Source of the DNA: Tolypothrix tenuis PCC 7101
GTDB taxonomy: Bacteria > Cyanobacteriota > Cyanobacteriia > Cyanobacteriales > Nostocaceae
Direction: 5' to 3'
DNA: 64,000 bases
Assembly: GCF_002368295.1 (NCBI RefSeq)
Contig: NZ_AP018248.1
Span: forward strand, 7,271,323 to 7,335,322
The position numbers were made by a program, and so were the translations under genes. Positions within the stretch are counted from its first letter, which is position 1, and each line of letters opens with the position of its first letter. Below are positions 36,809 through 45,029 of the stretch, in pieces. The notes below the pieces were generated by a model that had not been told where the DNA came from, searched no databases, and saw nothing but the letters and a program-made list of their open reading frames with translations.

Positions 36809-37579
36809 CTATACACGTTGAGTACTAAGGGTTGAACGCTGATTGCTAAATCTCTCTTTAGCCAACTTTGCTGGTGAGTTGGGAATATTGGAATTCAAAA
36901 TTTCCATGTTAAATCGGTATCCCACATTGCGGATGGTTTGAATTAAACTAGGTTGGCGAGGATCTAGTTCAACTTTTTTCCGCAGCGATAAAACATGAGT
37001 ATCAATAGTTCGGGGATTGTCAATAGCGTCAGGCCAAGCACGACGTAGTAACTCGGATCTAGAAAGAGGTACTCCTCCCGCTTGGGCTAAAACGTATAAT
37101 AAACTAAATTCTTGGGGCGTTAAGTCAATAAACTCCCCTTGAAATCTCACCCGGCGTTGCACTAAGTCAATTTGTAGCGAACCGTAATCCAGATAAGCTG
37201 GTGCTACTGGTGTGCGGTTGCGGCGAATTAGTGCTTCTACTCTGGCGAGAAACTCTTGCATTCCAAAAGGTTTACTCAGGTAATCATCTGCTCCCGCCTT
37301 CAAACCAGCGACAATATCAGATTCATTACTACGAGCAGATAGCATTAAAATTAAAGGTTGTTGCTGACGATGCAACCAACGGCAAAACTCAATGCCATCA
37401 CCATCGGGTAAATCAGCATCTAGAATTACCAGTGTTGGTTGTTGGTTTAAAAACACTTCCCTTGCTTGATAAATGCTGGCGGCTTGGTGTACTCGATATT
37501 CCAACTGTTGTAAGTGCCAACCTAGCAACGACCTGAGATGGGGATTCCCCTCAACGATTTCAATACAAACCGAACCCAC
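36809..37579 (-). CDS. nrrA: OmpR-family response regulator, NrrA-like
   Basis: 256 aa: a receiver domain (1-115) followed by an OmpR/PhoB winged helix (about 128-230; LTPQEFSLLYVL, RTIDTHVLSLRKKVE). Phospho-acceptor Asp54, Ser81 and Lys103 are present, but the acidic pocket reads VEGNP (Glu10, Gly11) where DD is usual. The opening CIEIVEGNPHLRSLLGWHLQQ matches my memory of NrrA of Anabaena (all4312) and Rre37 of Synechocystis, which act in nitrogen-starvation responses and, in Anabaena, raise hetR expression. An exact NtcA promoter upstream strongly supports this. The start is a GTG. Confidence 0.78.
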   Translation of the reverse strand: MGSVCIEIVEGNPHLRSLLGWHLQQLEYRVHQAASIYQAREVFLNQQPTLVILDADLPDGDGIEFCRWLHRQQQPLILMLSARSNESDIVAGLKAGADDYLSKPFGMQEFLARVEALIRRNRTPVAPAYLDYGSLQIDLVQRRVRFQGEFIDLTPQEFSLLYVLAQAGGVPLSRSELLRRAWPDAIDNPRTIDTHVLSLRKKVELDPRQPSLIQTIRNVGYRFNMEILNSNIPNSPAKLAKERFSNQRSTLSTQRV

Positions 37580-37611
37580 GGTGGCAAGACCCCTTAGCGT
37601 TGATGAATTTC

Positions 37612-37653
37612 AAAGTAACAAGCCCAGTCTCAAGGTTTTGTAGTCTTTGTTAC
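37612..37653 (-). promoter_or_regulatory. NtcA class II-type promoter of the NrrA-like gene
   Basis: On the minus strand GTAACAAAGACTAC (37653-37640) is an exact GTA-N8-TAC NtcA site, followed after 22 nt by TACTTT (37617-37612), a TAN3T -10 box at canonical spacing. Transcription would begin about 25 bp before the GTG start. NtcA control of nrrA is known in Anabaena. Confidence 0.82.
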
Positions 37654-38142
37654 TCCTATTACTATTCTCTTTATATTTCCTTATAGAAATAGTGGCTAGA
37701 AGTTTAACTTATGCTTTAGCCCCAGCCAATTAGTAATTTTCTTAAATTTTTGTTATAATTATTTAAATTAGTGCTAGATGAACATCCAAGCTCCTACAAC
37801 GCAGTAATGCAGCACAACTAAATCACCAAAAAGCCAACCCTTAGCTATTTATGTTTCTTATATTTCAGCTTGATGGTGAAAACAGATTGCACCTTGCATC
37901 AGTTTAGTGTTGACTTACACAGATAAAGCTGAGATGTTACTAAAAGTAAATTATAAAAATAGCTTACCAAATAATCTTATTCTCGATTTTCTGGAATAGG
38001 ATCTAAATACGTTGTAGCTGCTGGAGGGTAATGCCCAAAACAGAGATATTGATTTTGACTCAATGCCAGGGGGAAAGTGACACTTCACATTTCCGCGTGA
38101 ATCATTTACAATTCTCATTCCAAAGAGATTAATTCAGCAGTT
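37654..38142. other. Divergent spacer between the NrrA-like gene and the DUF6761 gene
   Basis: AT-rich DNA of 489 bp. Apart from the NtcA promoter at its left end, I see no gene and no clear repeat. Confidence 0.4.
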
Positions 38143-38397
38143 ATGCTCCAAGACACACAAACCATCCGCTATTACCAAAGACTGACCGACGCCTTCGTCG
38201 AGCTATGGAATCGTGGTTATCGCATGGATGATATGCGGATGTATTTGGATGGATATCTCGCCGCTCTGCGGCATGGCAACGCGATCGAGCCTTATCTGAT
38301 TCATCGTTTAGAAGAGGAAGCAAGCCGCTACCTTTACGACGCATCAAACTTTGCAATGACTCAACCAGAACCGGAACCACAACACGATTACTACTAA
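38143..38397 (+). CDS. DUF6761-type small cyanobacterial protein
   Basis: An 84-aa helical protein: MLQDTQTIRYYQRLTDAFVELWNRGYRMDDMRMYLDGYLAALR with a C-terminal acidic tail rich in Pro and Glu. Short proteins with this opening are widespread in cyanobacteria and carry a DUF6761 label as I recall. The function is unknown. A strong terminator follows after 120 bp. Confidence 0.75.
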   Translation: MLQDTQTIRYYQRLTDAFVELWNRGYRMDDMRMYLDGYLAALRHGNAIEPYLIHRLEEEASRYLYDASNFAMTQPEPEPQHDYY

Positions 38398-38741
38398 TGC
38401 TGCGCCCCGTTTTTGAGCATAACCACTAATCAACGCAGATGATTATAACATATTACCTGCTTTGATCAAGGGGTTAAGTGGTGTGAAATACTGGAGAAAT
38501 TTTTTTGATAAAAACTATCCCCTTAGTGATATTTTAGATTTCCCTATATCACTGAGGGGATTTTTAAGTGGGGACTGGGGACTGGGGACTGGGGATGCGA
38601 GGGATGAGGAAGCAAAGGAGCAATCGGTTTTACCCATGACCAATTACCCAATTTGCTAAGAAATGTAAATTGATGGGTTGACTGCATAAAATCTTGATGA
38701 AGCGTTGATAGGTTAGTGCAGCTTTAGTAGGACGACCTTAT
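38398..38741. other. Spacer with a terminator and a GGGGACT STRR
   Basis: Besides the strong hairpin at 38517-38565, the spacer carries four GGGGACT heptamers (38570-38597). No gene is visible. Confidence 0.6.
38517..38565 (+). terminator. Rho-independent terminator after the DUF6761 gene
   Basis: A 16-bp stem (38517-38532 and 38546-38561, one G-U pair) with a 13-nt loop is followed by five T. Confidence 0.9.
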
Positions 38742-40091
38742 GTGACAGCCGTAGAATTAACTTTCGAGCAAGCAATGCTGGTATTAGACAGAGTGTTGCA
38801 GACAAAGCATTTAAGTAACATTCAAGAGTTAGTATTGCGATTGTGCTGGAAAGGATATACCTATGCAGAAATTGCTGAAAGCTCAGGTTATGACGATGAT
38901 TACATCCGAGATGTAGGCTTTCGGTTATGGCAGACACTTTCAAAAGCACTGGGAGAAAACATCGCTAAAAGTAACGTTAAAACAGTGCTGCGAAGGTATT
39001 ATGCCAACCTTGTACCAGCAGAATCAGCAGGATCTAGCATTACAGCATTTCCCAATGCAAAACCCCAGCGCCGTCAAGATTGGGGAGAAGCGATAGATGT
39101 TTCAATTTTTTATGGACGCAAAGCAGAACAAGCATTACTGGAAAAGTGGATTATCCAAGAAAAATGCCGCTTAGTAATGCTGCTAGGAATGGGGGGAATA
39201 GGTAAAACAGCTTTGTCTGTGAAGGTAGCAGAACAGTTACAGAGTAAGTTTGATTTTTTAATTTGGCGTAGTCTTCGCAATCGTCCACCAATTTCTGCTC
39301 TTCTGGCGGATTTAATTCTGTTTCTCTCGCAAGAGACAGAAGAAAATTTACCAGAGACCACAGATGGTCAAATCTCCTGCTTAATCAAGTATTTACGCTC
39401 CCAACGCTGCTTGATTTTGCTGGATAATATTGAATCGATTTTTCGAGAAGGGGAAACAGCAGGACATTATTCCCCTGGATATGAGGGATATGGTCAACTT
39501 TTGCGGCGTGTAGGAGACGAATTACATCAAAGTTGCTTGATATTTACTACTAGAGAGACTCCTAGCGGATTTACAGCAAGGGAAGGTGAAACTTTGCCAG
39601 TGCGATCGCTTCAATTAACTGGATTACCACAATTAGAATCGCAGCAAATCCTCTCCAGTAAAGGATTAGCCAATTCAGCAGCCGAAACTAAGCAGCTAAT
39701 TCAGTCTTATACAGGTAATCCTTTAGCATTGAAAATTGCTGCAACGACTATCCAGAGCTTATTTGATGGCGATATTTCCCAATTTTTACAGCAAGGGCCA
39801 GTTGTTTTCGGTGATATTTGGGTAATTTTAGAGCAACAGTTTCACCGCCTGTCTGCTAACGAAAAGCAAGTCATGTACTCCCTAGCACTCAAACAAACCT
39901 GGGTAACGCTAACGGAATTACAACAAGATGTTGTACCGCAAATCTCTGAAGGAGAATTATTAGAAGCACTTTTGTCTTTACAAAGGCGATCGCTTCTCGA
40001 ACAGCAATCAGGACGCTATAGTCAACAACCTGTAGTTATGGAATACGTAACTGACAACCTGATGGGGCAGGTTTGCTGTGTGCTAAGTTGA
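38742..40091 (+). CDS. STAND-family NTPase (HTH + NB-ARC), C-terminal sensor repeats missing
   Basis: 449 aa from a GTG start. Residues 1-90 form the helical vWA-MoxR-associated-type N-terminal HTH domain (LTFEQAMLVLDRVLQTKHLSNIQ). NB-ARC follows: Walker A GMGGIGKT near 149-156, Walker B CLILLDNIES, sensor motif FTTRE and GxPLALKI. After the ARC winged helix the protein stops at VVMEYVTDNL plus 10 residues, where relatives continue into WD40 or TPR sensor repeats. No continuation in another frame is seen in the 40 bp before queD. It is either a naturally short signalling ATPase or a remnant of a larger one. Confidence 0.82.
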   Translation: MTAVELTFEQAMLVLDRVLQTKHLSNIQELVLRLCWKGYTYAEIAESSGYDDDYIRDVGFRLWQTLSKALGENIAKSNVKTVLRRYYANLVPAESAGSSITAFPNAKPQRRQDWGEAIDVSIFYGRKAEQALLEKWIIQEKCRLVMLLGMGGIGKTALSVKVAEQLQSKFDFLIWRSLRNRPPISALLADLILFLSQETEENLPETTDGQISCLIKYLRSQRCLILLDNIESIFREGETAGHYSPGYEGYGQLLRRVGDELHQSCLIFTTRETPSGFTAREGETLPVRSLQLTGLPQLESQQILSSKGLANSAAETKQLIQSYTGNPLALKIAATTIQSLFDGDISQFLQQGPVVFGDIWVILEQQFHRLSANEKQVMYSLALKQTWVTLTELQQDVVPQISEGELLEALLSLQRRSLLEQQSGRYSQQPVVMEYVTDNLMGQVCCVLS

Positions 40092-40131
40092 AATTGCTTC
40101 CTGACTTAGCACTCGTTATGGTGATTGCAAA

Positions 40132-40518
40132 ATGCCCGAATGGAAACTAGTAACAGAATTTACATTTGATAGCGCTCACTACATCAAAGATTACGATGGC
40201 CCTTGTGGCCGGATGCATGGGCATACCTATAAAGTCAGAATGGAGGCAAAATCATCACAACTTCACTCCTCGGAATTTTGTCCACATCCGGTTATGGTGG
40301 CTGACTTTAGAACTTTGCGTTGGGCGAAACAAGATGTAACTAAAGGAGGACTCGACCACTGCGTGCTTAATGAAGTCTTACCTCCAGAATATGAAACTAC
40401 TGCTGAGATGATTGCCAAGTATATTTATGACCGAACTAAGCAGCAGTTACCGCCAAATGTAGAACTCAAAGTAAGGGTTTCAGAAACAGCGAATAGCTGG
40501 GTTGAGTATCATGAGTAA
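40132..40518 (+). CDS. queD: 6-carboxytetrahydropterin synthase (QueD)
   Basis: 128 aa. It converts dihydroneopterin triphosphate to 6-carboxy-tetrahydropterin, the second step to queuosine and other 7-deazaguanines. The zinc ligands are His16 (FDSAHY) and the HGH pair in GRMHGHTY; the catalytic Cys lies in GPCGRMHG, the DHCVLNE block and the late glutamate in SETANSWVEY are present. Some cyanobacterial homologues make pterins instead, so specificity is not certain. A terminator follows. Confidence 0.92.
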   Translation: MPEWKLVTEFTFDSAHYIKDYDGPCGRMHGHTYKVRMEAKSSQLHSSEFCPHPVMVADFRTLRWAKQDVTKGGLDHCVLNEVLPPEYETTAEMIAKYIYDRTKQQLPPNVELKVRVSETANSWVEYHE

Positions 40519-40550
40519 TCTTCGCTAAAGTTTGCTTTGGTTAACCTTTC

Positions 40551-40584
40551 AGCTTCCCGATGTTAATTCGGGGAGCTATTTTTT
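40551..40584 (+). terminator. Rho-independent terminator of queD
   Basis: A 10-bp stem AGCTTCCCGA / TCGGGGAGCT (40551-40560 and 40568-40577, one G-U pair) is followed by a T-run. Confidence 0.9.
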
Positions 40585-40694
40585 ATATGTGATTGAAGAT
40601 ATCCACTATTTACTTACAGGTGTCCTGTACAAATTTAATCAATAAAGGTATAACTATATACTAACAACAATGAGTTTTTGATTTCAAAACCACT

Positions 40695-41249
40695 ATGGCA
40701 AAATACCAGCCTTTGTTTACCACCCTTGCTTTATGCTCTCTCTCCCTTACTACTCTGACTAGCAGTAGCTTGGCTCAAAATAAAGCTGCAAACCAAGCTA
40801 ACTTACAAGCACAGGCTAATACTTCTACTTCTACTTCTGTTTCTACTTGCCCGTTACCCACAGACATTGCTGTAACATTTTTAAAATCTGAATGTCAAGA
40901 AGTGGAACTCACAGAAGCTAAAACTTACTACCGTTACTTCAGTAGTGATAGTAATAAATTTGGTAGATATCTCACCACCAATCTTTACAACAATAATGTA
41001 GAAGTAATTAGAAAATTAGCCTTAAAACAAGAATGGGGCAACCAAGCGAAAATAATGTTAACAGTCACTGTCCCTGCAGGAACAAAAGTTTATCAAGGAA
41101 TAGTCGCGCCTCAAGAACCATCACAATGTTATCCAGGTGGCGGACAGCAAATATTTATTCAGAATTCCAAAGATCCAAATTTAACATGGTCTGAAGGAAC
41201 CCCATTGCAAGTAGCAGAATTTAAGTGTCCCTTACAGACTTCTAATTAA
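40695..41249 (+). CDS. Secreted protein of unknown function
   Basis: 184 aa with a clear Sec signal peptide (MAKYQPLFTTLALCSLSLTTLTSSSLAQ, cleavage after LAQ), a Ser/Thr/Asn-rich linker, and a C-terminal domain with five cysteines that may form disulfides in the periplasm. I do not recognise the domain. It stands alone, with a GTA-N8-TAC sequence 34 bp upstream that lacks a -10 box at the right distance. Confidence 0.75.
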   Translation: MAKYQPLFTTLALCSLSLTTLTSSSLAQNKAANQANLQAQANTSTSTSVSTCPLPTDIAVTFLKSECQEVELTEAKTYYRYFSSDSNKFGRYLTTNLYNNNVEVIRKLALKQEWGNQAKIMLTVTVPAGTKVYQGIVAPQEPSQCYPGGGQQIFIQNSKDPNLTWSEGTPLQVAEFKCPLQTSN

Positions 41250-41525
41250 AAAAATATTCCATCCCTGCGGGACGCTACGCGTTAAGCGTAGCTATGCCGT
41301 AGGCTTTACGCTATGTCAGCAGAGGAGAAAGAATTTGTTCCTCTGAAAGTGGGATAATTTATTTTCTGGAACTCCCTTATCAAGGGCGCTAAATTCATTA
41401 CTGCCAGATAAAATTTGTACAAAGTTGCGATCGCAATTTTGAATATTGGTTCCCAGCATCCAAAAACTGGATTTCTCAGGAACGGCGATCGCAACATTAT
41501 TTACCAATATCTCTAATTAAAAAAG
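41250..41525. repeat. Dispersed palindromic element and repeat-like spacer
   Basis: A palindromic segment at 41268-41313 contains GCTACGC / GCGTAGC (7-bp perfect hairpin) and an alternative pairing AGCGTA / TACGCT, a type of small dispersed repeat widespread in Nostocales. The rest (41327-41520) has open frames on the minus strand in two registers that look like degenerate repeat DNA rather than genes. Confidence 0.65.
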
Positions 41526-41807
41526 ATGGAAGCAAAAAAAGTAGAATTTCTGAAGCTGATTGATCGAGCGCTGGATGTAGGAAACACAATGCTTGATACT
41601 GGATATCCCTCTTCAGATAGATTAAATAACTTAATCAATCAACTAAAGCAAATTAAAGCTGCAACGATTAGCGATCGCCTTGAACCTTCAGGTGGAACTG
41701 TCACATTAGGCTTGGCGCGGGAAGTTGCTGATTGGATTGAGAATTTAGATTCACCCTTATTAAAAGCTGTAGGCGCAATAGAGATTTATTACCAGCAGCA
41801 ATTATAA
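41526..41807 (+). CDS. Hypothetical small protein
   Basis: A 93-aa soluble, mainly helical protein starting MEAKKVEFLKLIDRALDVGN, with a segment GTVTLGLAREVADWIENLDSPLLKAVGAIE. There is no signal peptide. I do not recognise a family. Amino acid composition looks like a real protein and the frame contains a HIP1 octamer, as many genes here do. Confidence 0.6.
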   Translation: MEAKKVEFLKLIDRALDVGNTMLDTGYPSSDRLNNLINQLKQIKAATISDRLEPSGGTVTLGLAREVADWIENLDSPLLKAVGAIEIYYQQQL

Positions 41808-42100
41808 AGTCGAAAATTATACCAATTCTTATGTAATTGTGTTTGGTTGTAGGCAATTGCACTAACTTTTGTTTTTTCAAACAACACTAGTATAATTAAG
41901 CATATATACTGTATAATATTAGTCAAATCTTCAAAAGAATTTGTCAATTTAAATAACTGATTCTGAACGTTTATAAAGAAATAAATCAGTTTATTAAGGT
42001 TTTAATAATACTTATCTCAGCTTCGACATTCATTCCGTTATTTGCTGCTGGAATTGTGTAATCTGAAAACAGCTAAAGCTAATAATGAAATTGAGGTCTG
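41808..42100 (+). other. AT-rich spacer
   Basis: The 293 bp between two small genes are AT-rich. I see no gene, repeat or operator other than the GAGG Shine-Dalgarno just before 42101. Confidence 0.4.
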
Positions 42101-42316
42101 ATGACTCCTACGATTATGCGTCAGCTATGGTCTGTGGTTGAAACCGCGCAAACCAAGACCCTATTACAGCTAGACGATGCTACTTTGGTGCAATGGTTAG
42201 TCAAACAAACCAACACCCAAGCATTGTTAGAACCGAAAGAAACGGATTTTCTGTGTGATTACATACAATCTCGTTTGTCTTTGATTCGCGATTTAGCTTA
42301 TGAACGACAGTGTTAA
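42101..42316 (+). CDS. Conserved small cyanobacterial protein
   Basis: 71 aa, helical, beginning MTPTIMRQLWSVVETAQTKTLLQLDDATLVQWL. GAGG lies about 7 nt before the ATG, a good ribosome binding site. I recall similar proteins in other cyanobacteria but no function. No membrane segment. Confidence 0.65.
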   Translation: MTPTIMRQLWSVVETAQTKTLLQLDDATLVQWLVKQTNTQALLEPKETDFLCDYIQSRLSLIRDLAYERQC

Positions 42317-42380
42317 GAGGAGAGCGATCGCAATATCTTAGTCCTCAATGTGATGTGAGGGCAGTAAATTTAGGCTATGG

Positions 42381-43568
42381 CTATTGATGTTGTCGGGGTA
42401 AATAGCCTTCTACCAAGCAATCAGAACCAACTACACGCCAGCGAACATTTTCTAAAGTTAAAGCTTCAGTCATCGTGGTAAAACCCAAATCGCCTACAGG
42501 TGTGGGAGCATGACTACCACCAATGATTTTCGGAGCGATAAAGGCAAGAATTTTTTGCACCGCTCTTTGTGCGATCGCACTTGCAGCTAAAGTACCACCA
42601 CATTCCCACAGAACGCTACAAAAACCCCGCTCATACAAGTGCCCCATGACATTATCTGGTGTGAGTGACGTGAACTCCACCACTTCCACACCCTTTTGCC
42701 GTAACATTTCTTGAATATTCGGATTAGCGCCTACCTCCGTTAACACTAAAGTAGGAGCTTCCTCTGTTTCCCACAGGTGAGCATTTTCTGGCAAGTCGAG
42801 ATGGCGACTCATCACTACCCGCAAGGGATTATGGGCTCCTACCTGATGGCTAGTTAAGTAAGGATTATCCTGTCGCACAGTATTACCGCCCACAATCACA
42901 GCATCACAAGCAGCCCGTAGTTGATGAACTTCACCGCGGGCTGCTTGATTTGTTACCCAAGCACTATGACCAGATGTGGTAGCAATTTTGCCATCCAAAG
43001 TCATGGCATACTTCAAAATACCTAAAGGGCGTTTGTAAAGAATACGATGGACAAAAGCTTCATTGAGTTGCTGACAGGCTGCTTCTTCCACGCCCACTAA
43101 AACTTCTATTCCTGCAGCACGTAACCGCGCAATCCCGCCACCTGCTACCAGTGGGTTTGGATCTACCATCCCCACAACCACTTTTGATACTCCCGCATTG
43201 ATCAAACCTTCCGAGCAAGGGGGAGTGCGCCCGTAATGGTTGCAAGGTTCGAGGCTGACATAGACTGTAGCACCGCGAGCGCTTTCTCCCGCTGCTCTCA
43301 ACGCAAAAACTTCCGCATGAGGTTCACCAGCACGGGGATGAAACCCTTCGCCCACAATTTCCCCATCCTTAACAACCACTGCACCCACTAATGGATTTGG
43401 GGAAGTGCGTCCCAAAGCGCGACGGGCGAGTTCCAAACACCGCCGCATCATCAGGGAATCAAAATCACTCCCTACCTTGTTCCCAGCTGAATCAACTGGA
43501 AGTGTATTTTCTGGAGTGTAGTTAGGTAGAGATGCATCTGCTTGAGCGACCACAGGGGAATTATCCAT
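42381..43568 (-). CDS. ribD: Bifunctional riboflavin biosynthesis deaminase/reductase RibD
   Basis: A 395-aa enzyme for two successive steps in riboflavin synthesis. The N-terminal deaminase domain has the zinc motifs PHAEVFAL and PCNHYGRTPPC. The C-terminal reductase domain has LKYAMTLDGKIAT, a nucleotide-binding GGNTVRQDNPYLT and WECGGTLAASAI. The start is placed at the ATG at 43568 (MDNSPVV); the longer frame begins at a TTG. About 40 polar residues precede the deaminase domain. No other rib gene is adjacent. Confidence 0.95.
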   Translation of the reverse strand: MDNSPVVAQADASLPNYTPENTLPVDSAGNKVGSDFDSLMMRRCLELARRALGRTSPNPLVGAVVVKDGEIVGEGFHPRAGEPHAEVFALRAAGESARGATVYVSLEPCNHYGRTPPCSEGLINAGVSKVVVGMVDPNPLVAGGGIARLRAAGIEVLVGVEEAACQQLNEAFVHRILYKRPLGILKYAMTLDGKIATTSGHSAWVTNQAARGEVHQLRAACDAVIVGGNTVRQDNPYLTSHQVGAHNPLRVVMSRHLDLPENAHLWETEEAPTLVLTEVGANPNIQEMLRQKGVEVVEFTSLTPDNVMGHLYERGFCSVLWECGGTLAASAIAQRAVQKILAFIAPKIIGGSHAPTPVGDLGFTTMTEALTLENVRWRVVGSDCLVEGYLPRQHQ

Positions 43569-43734
43569 AATTTTGGGGAACACTCTCAATATTTTCCACG
43601 CTAGCTGCTCTTTTGCGCGAGATTTTCACAGTAATATTCAGGTTTTACTTTTGGTGATCTTAACTTACTGGGGCATGGGGCTAGGGATGGGGTTCTAAAG
43701 ATAAAGCAACACCAAACAATCAATTATCCCGCCT

Positions 43735-43797
43735 GTAGGGGCACGGCACCGATAAGACATCTGTTGTACCGAAAATTATTGGATGCCGTGCCCTTAC
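43735..43797. repeat. MITE-like inverted repeat (GTAGGGGCACGGCA type)
   Basis: Arms 43735-43748 and 43784-43797 pair at 13 of 14 positions around a 35-bp centre. This GGGGCACGGCA palindrome is a common dispersed element of filamentous cyanobacteria. Confidence 0.75.
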
Positions 43798-43829
43798 GAT
43801 TTTGGTATTTTCTTCATGGGAAGTCTTCA

Positions 43830-44060
43830 AAGGTGCATCATTTGAGTTCTAAACGAGAACTTTGAAGCAAAAAGCACAAACTTTGCACATCAAAACAAGA
43901 ATGTTCCAGTTCCAAACAAGAACGTTGCACTTCAGAACGAGAATCTTCGAGTTCTAAACGAGAAAGTTGAACCTAAAAGCACGAACGTTGCACTTGAAAA
44001 CAAGAATGTTCTAGCTCAAAACAAGAACATTGCACTTCCAAGCCTAAATGTTGCTGAAAA
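43830..44060. repeat. 21-bp degenerate tandem repeat array (about 11 units)
   Basis: Units of exactly 21 bp run without a single indel from 43830 to 44060 (for example 43914-43934, 43998-44018, 44019-44039), each close to AAACAAGAACGTTGCACTTCA. Because 21 is 7 codons, long frames stay open: on the plus strand 43846-44097 reads as heptads of the NKNVALQ type but has no start codon and follows a TGA at 43843; on the minus strand heptads of the EVQRSCL type are broken by one TAG. It is either a decayed heptad-repeat gene or a non-coding array. Confidence 0.85.
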
Positions 44061-44166
44061 ATCAAAAGGACACAACATTGTTGTGCCCTCAGCTTGATTT
44101 ATTTAATTGCAAAATAGTGTTTTCCCTAATCTTAGCTACACCCAAAAACTAATGGGCGCAGCAAAT

Positions 44167-44784
44167 TTAAGATTGCTCTAATAATTTCATTTCTTGCCAC
44201 CAACGATTCAGGGGATAGTAAACTACTGGAGCCCAAAGACTGCTGAGGATAGCAGAAGCTAAAGCAACGCGCTGATAATAAGTCCAGATGTATTCAGTTT
44301 TGCGATCGCCCATTAAACTCAACTCCAATCCAAAAATTGTCTCAGCAACAACTGCCATTACAAAGACAATCAAGGCAATAGAAATAAAGTCTTCTTCAAT
44401 AAAACGCTGTTTCTGAAGCAAACCAGTCAACATTCCTACTATCCCCAGCGATAAGGCATGAGTGGGGTTAGGCGATGTCATACCATCCTGAAGTAAGCCC
44501 AAAACTATACCAGCAAACGCCCCAGACCAAACTGTGCGTTTCACACTCCAAGCCACCACCCAAATTAACAACCAGTTCGGCCCAATCCCTAATAGTTCCA
44601 TCCCTGGTAAACGGGCTGGTAACAACAGCAAACATAACAACACAGATCCCACTGTCACAGCCCAATCGACAAACTGACGTGTGCGGGGATTCCAACGTGC
44701 GAGTGGCGGGATTTTAAATTTGGCTCTCCGCGCTGACGGTTTTGACTTATTTGGACGGCGACCAGTAAATGCAGGCATCTTCAT
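44167..44784 (-). CDS. mreD: Rod shape-determining protein MreD
   Basis: A 205-aa membrane protein of the elongasome. A basic N-terminus (RRPNKSKPSARRAKFKI) is followed by about five hydrophobic helices. The family pattern is weak but position after mreC and membrane topology agree. The start is placed at the ATG at 44784 (MKMPAF); an ATG 53 codons earlier lies within repeat DNA and is not credible. It is separated from mreC by 245 bp that hold an inverted STRR pair. Confidence 0.88.
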   Translation of the reverse strand: MKMPAFTGRRPNKSKPSARRAKFKIPPLARWNPRTRQFVDWAVTVGSVLLCLLLLPARLPGMELLGIGPNWLLIWVVAWSVKRTVWSGAFAGIVLGLLQDGMTSPNPTHALSLGIVGMLTGLLQKQRFIEEDFISIALIVFVMAVVAETIFGLELSLMGDRKTEYIWTYYQRVALASAILSSLWAPVVYYPLNRWWQEMKLLEQS

Positions 44785-44810
44785 GGTGGTGCAACAGTTA
44801 TGGGGAGGGT

Positions 44811-45026
44811 AAGAATTAATTACTAATTCGTAATTTCTAATTCGTAATGAGGATTTACGCAACAAAATTATAGAGTTTGCGTTTTTGACATCTGGGCAGT
44901 TTTCGACCTGAGTGCAACGTGGGTTACTATTTAACCCACTCATATTGCAGTTGGTGTAAATAATCGTTTGAAACTATCTCTAATTACAAACTACGAATTA
45001 CGAATTACGAATTACGAATTACAAAC
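44811..45026. repeat. Inverted AATTCGT / ACGAATT STRR pair between mreC and mreD
   Basis: TAATTCG-type heptamers at 44811-44849 face a run of ACGAATT heptamers at 44989-45022 (about four tandem copies). The pair can fold into a large hairpin inside the mreBCD transcript, and mirrors the pair at 35783-35912. Confidence 0.75.
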
Positions 45027-45029
45027 TGA

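Larger units (their letters stand above)
43569..44166. other. Spacer with an inverted-repeat element and the 21-bp tandem array
   Basis: Apart from the two elements listed next, this gap holds only a GGGGCAT-like tract near 43673-43690 and a hairpin of the GGACACAAC / GTTGTGCC sort at 44068-44088. Confidence 0.6.

Noticed and set aside
40648..40661. GTA-N8-TAC sequence 34 bp before the secreted-protein gene
   Set aside because: AT-rich spacer sequence and no -10 box at the required distance; too close to the start codon for an activator site.
41306..41507. Two overlapping 63-codon minus-strand frames
   Set aside because: Two registers of the same DNA next to a dispersed palindrome; more likely repeat sequence than a gene.
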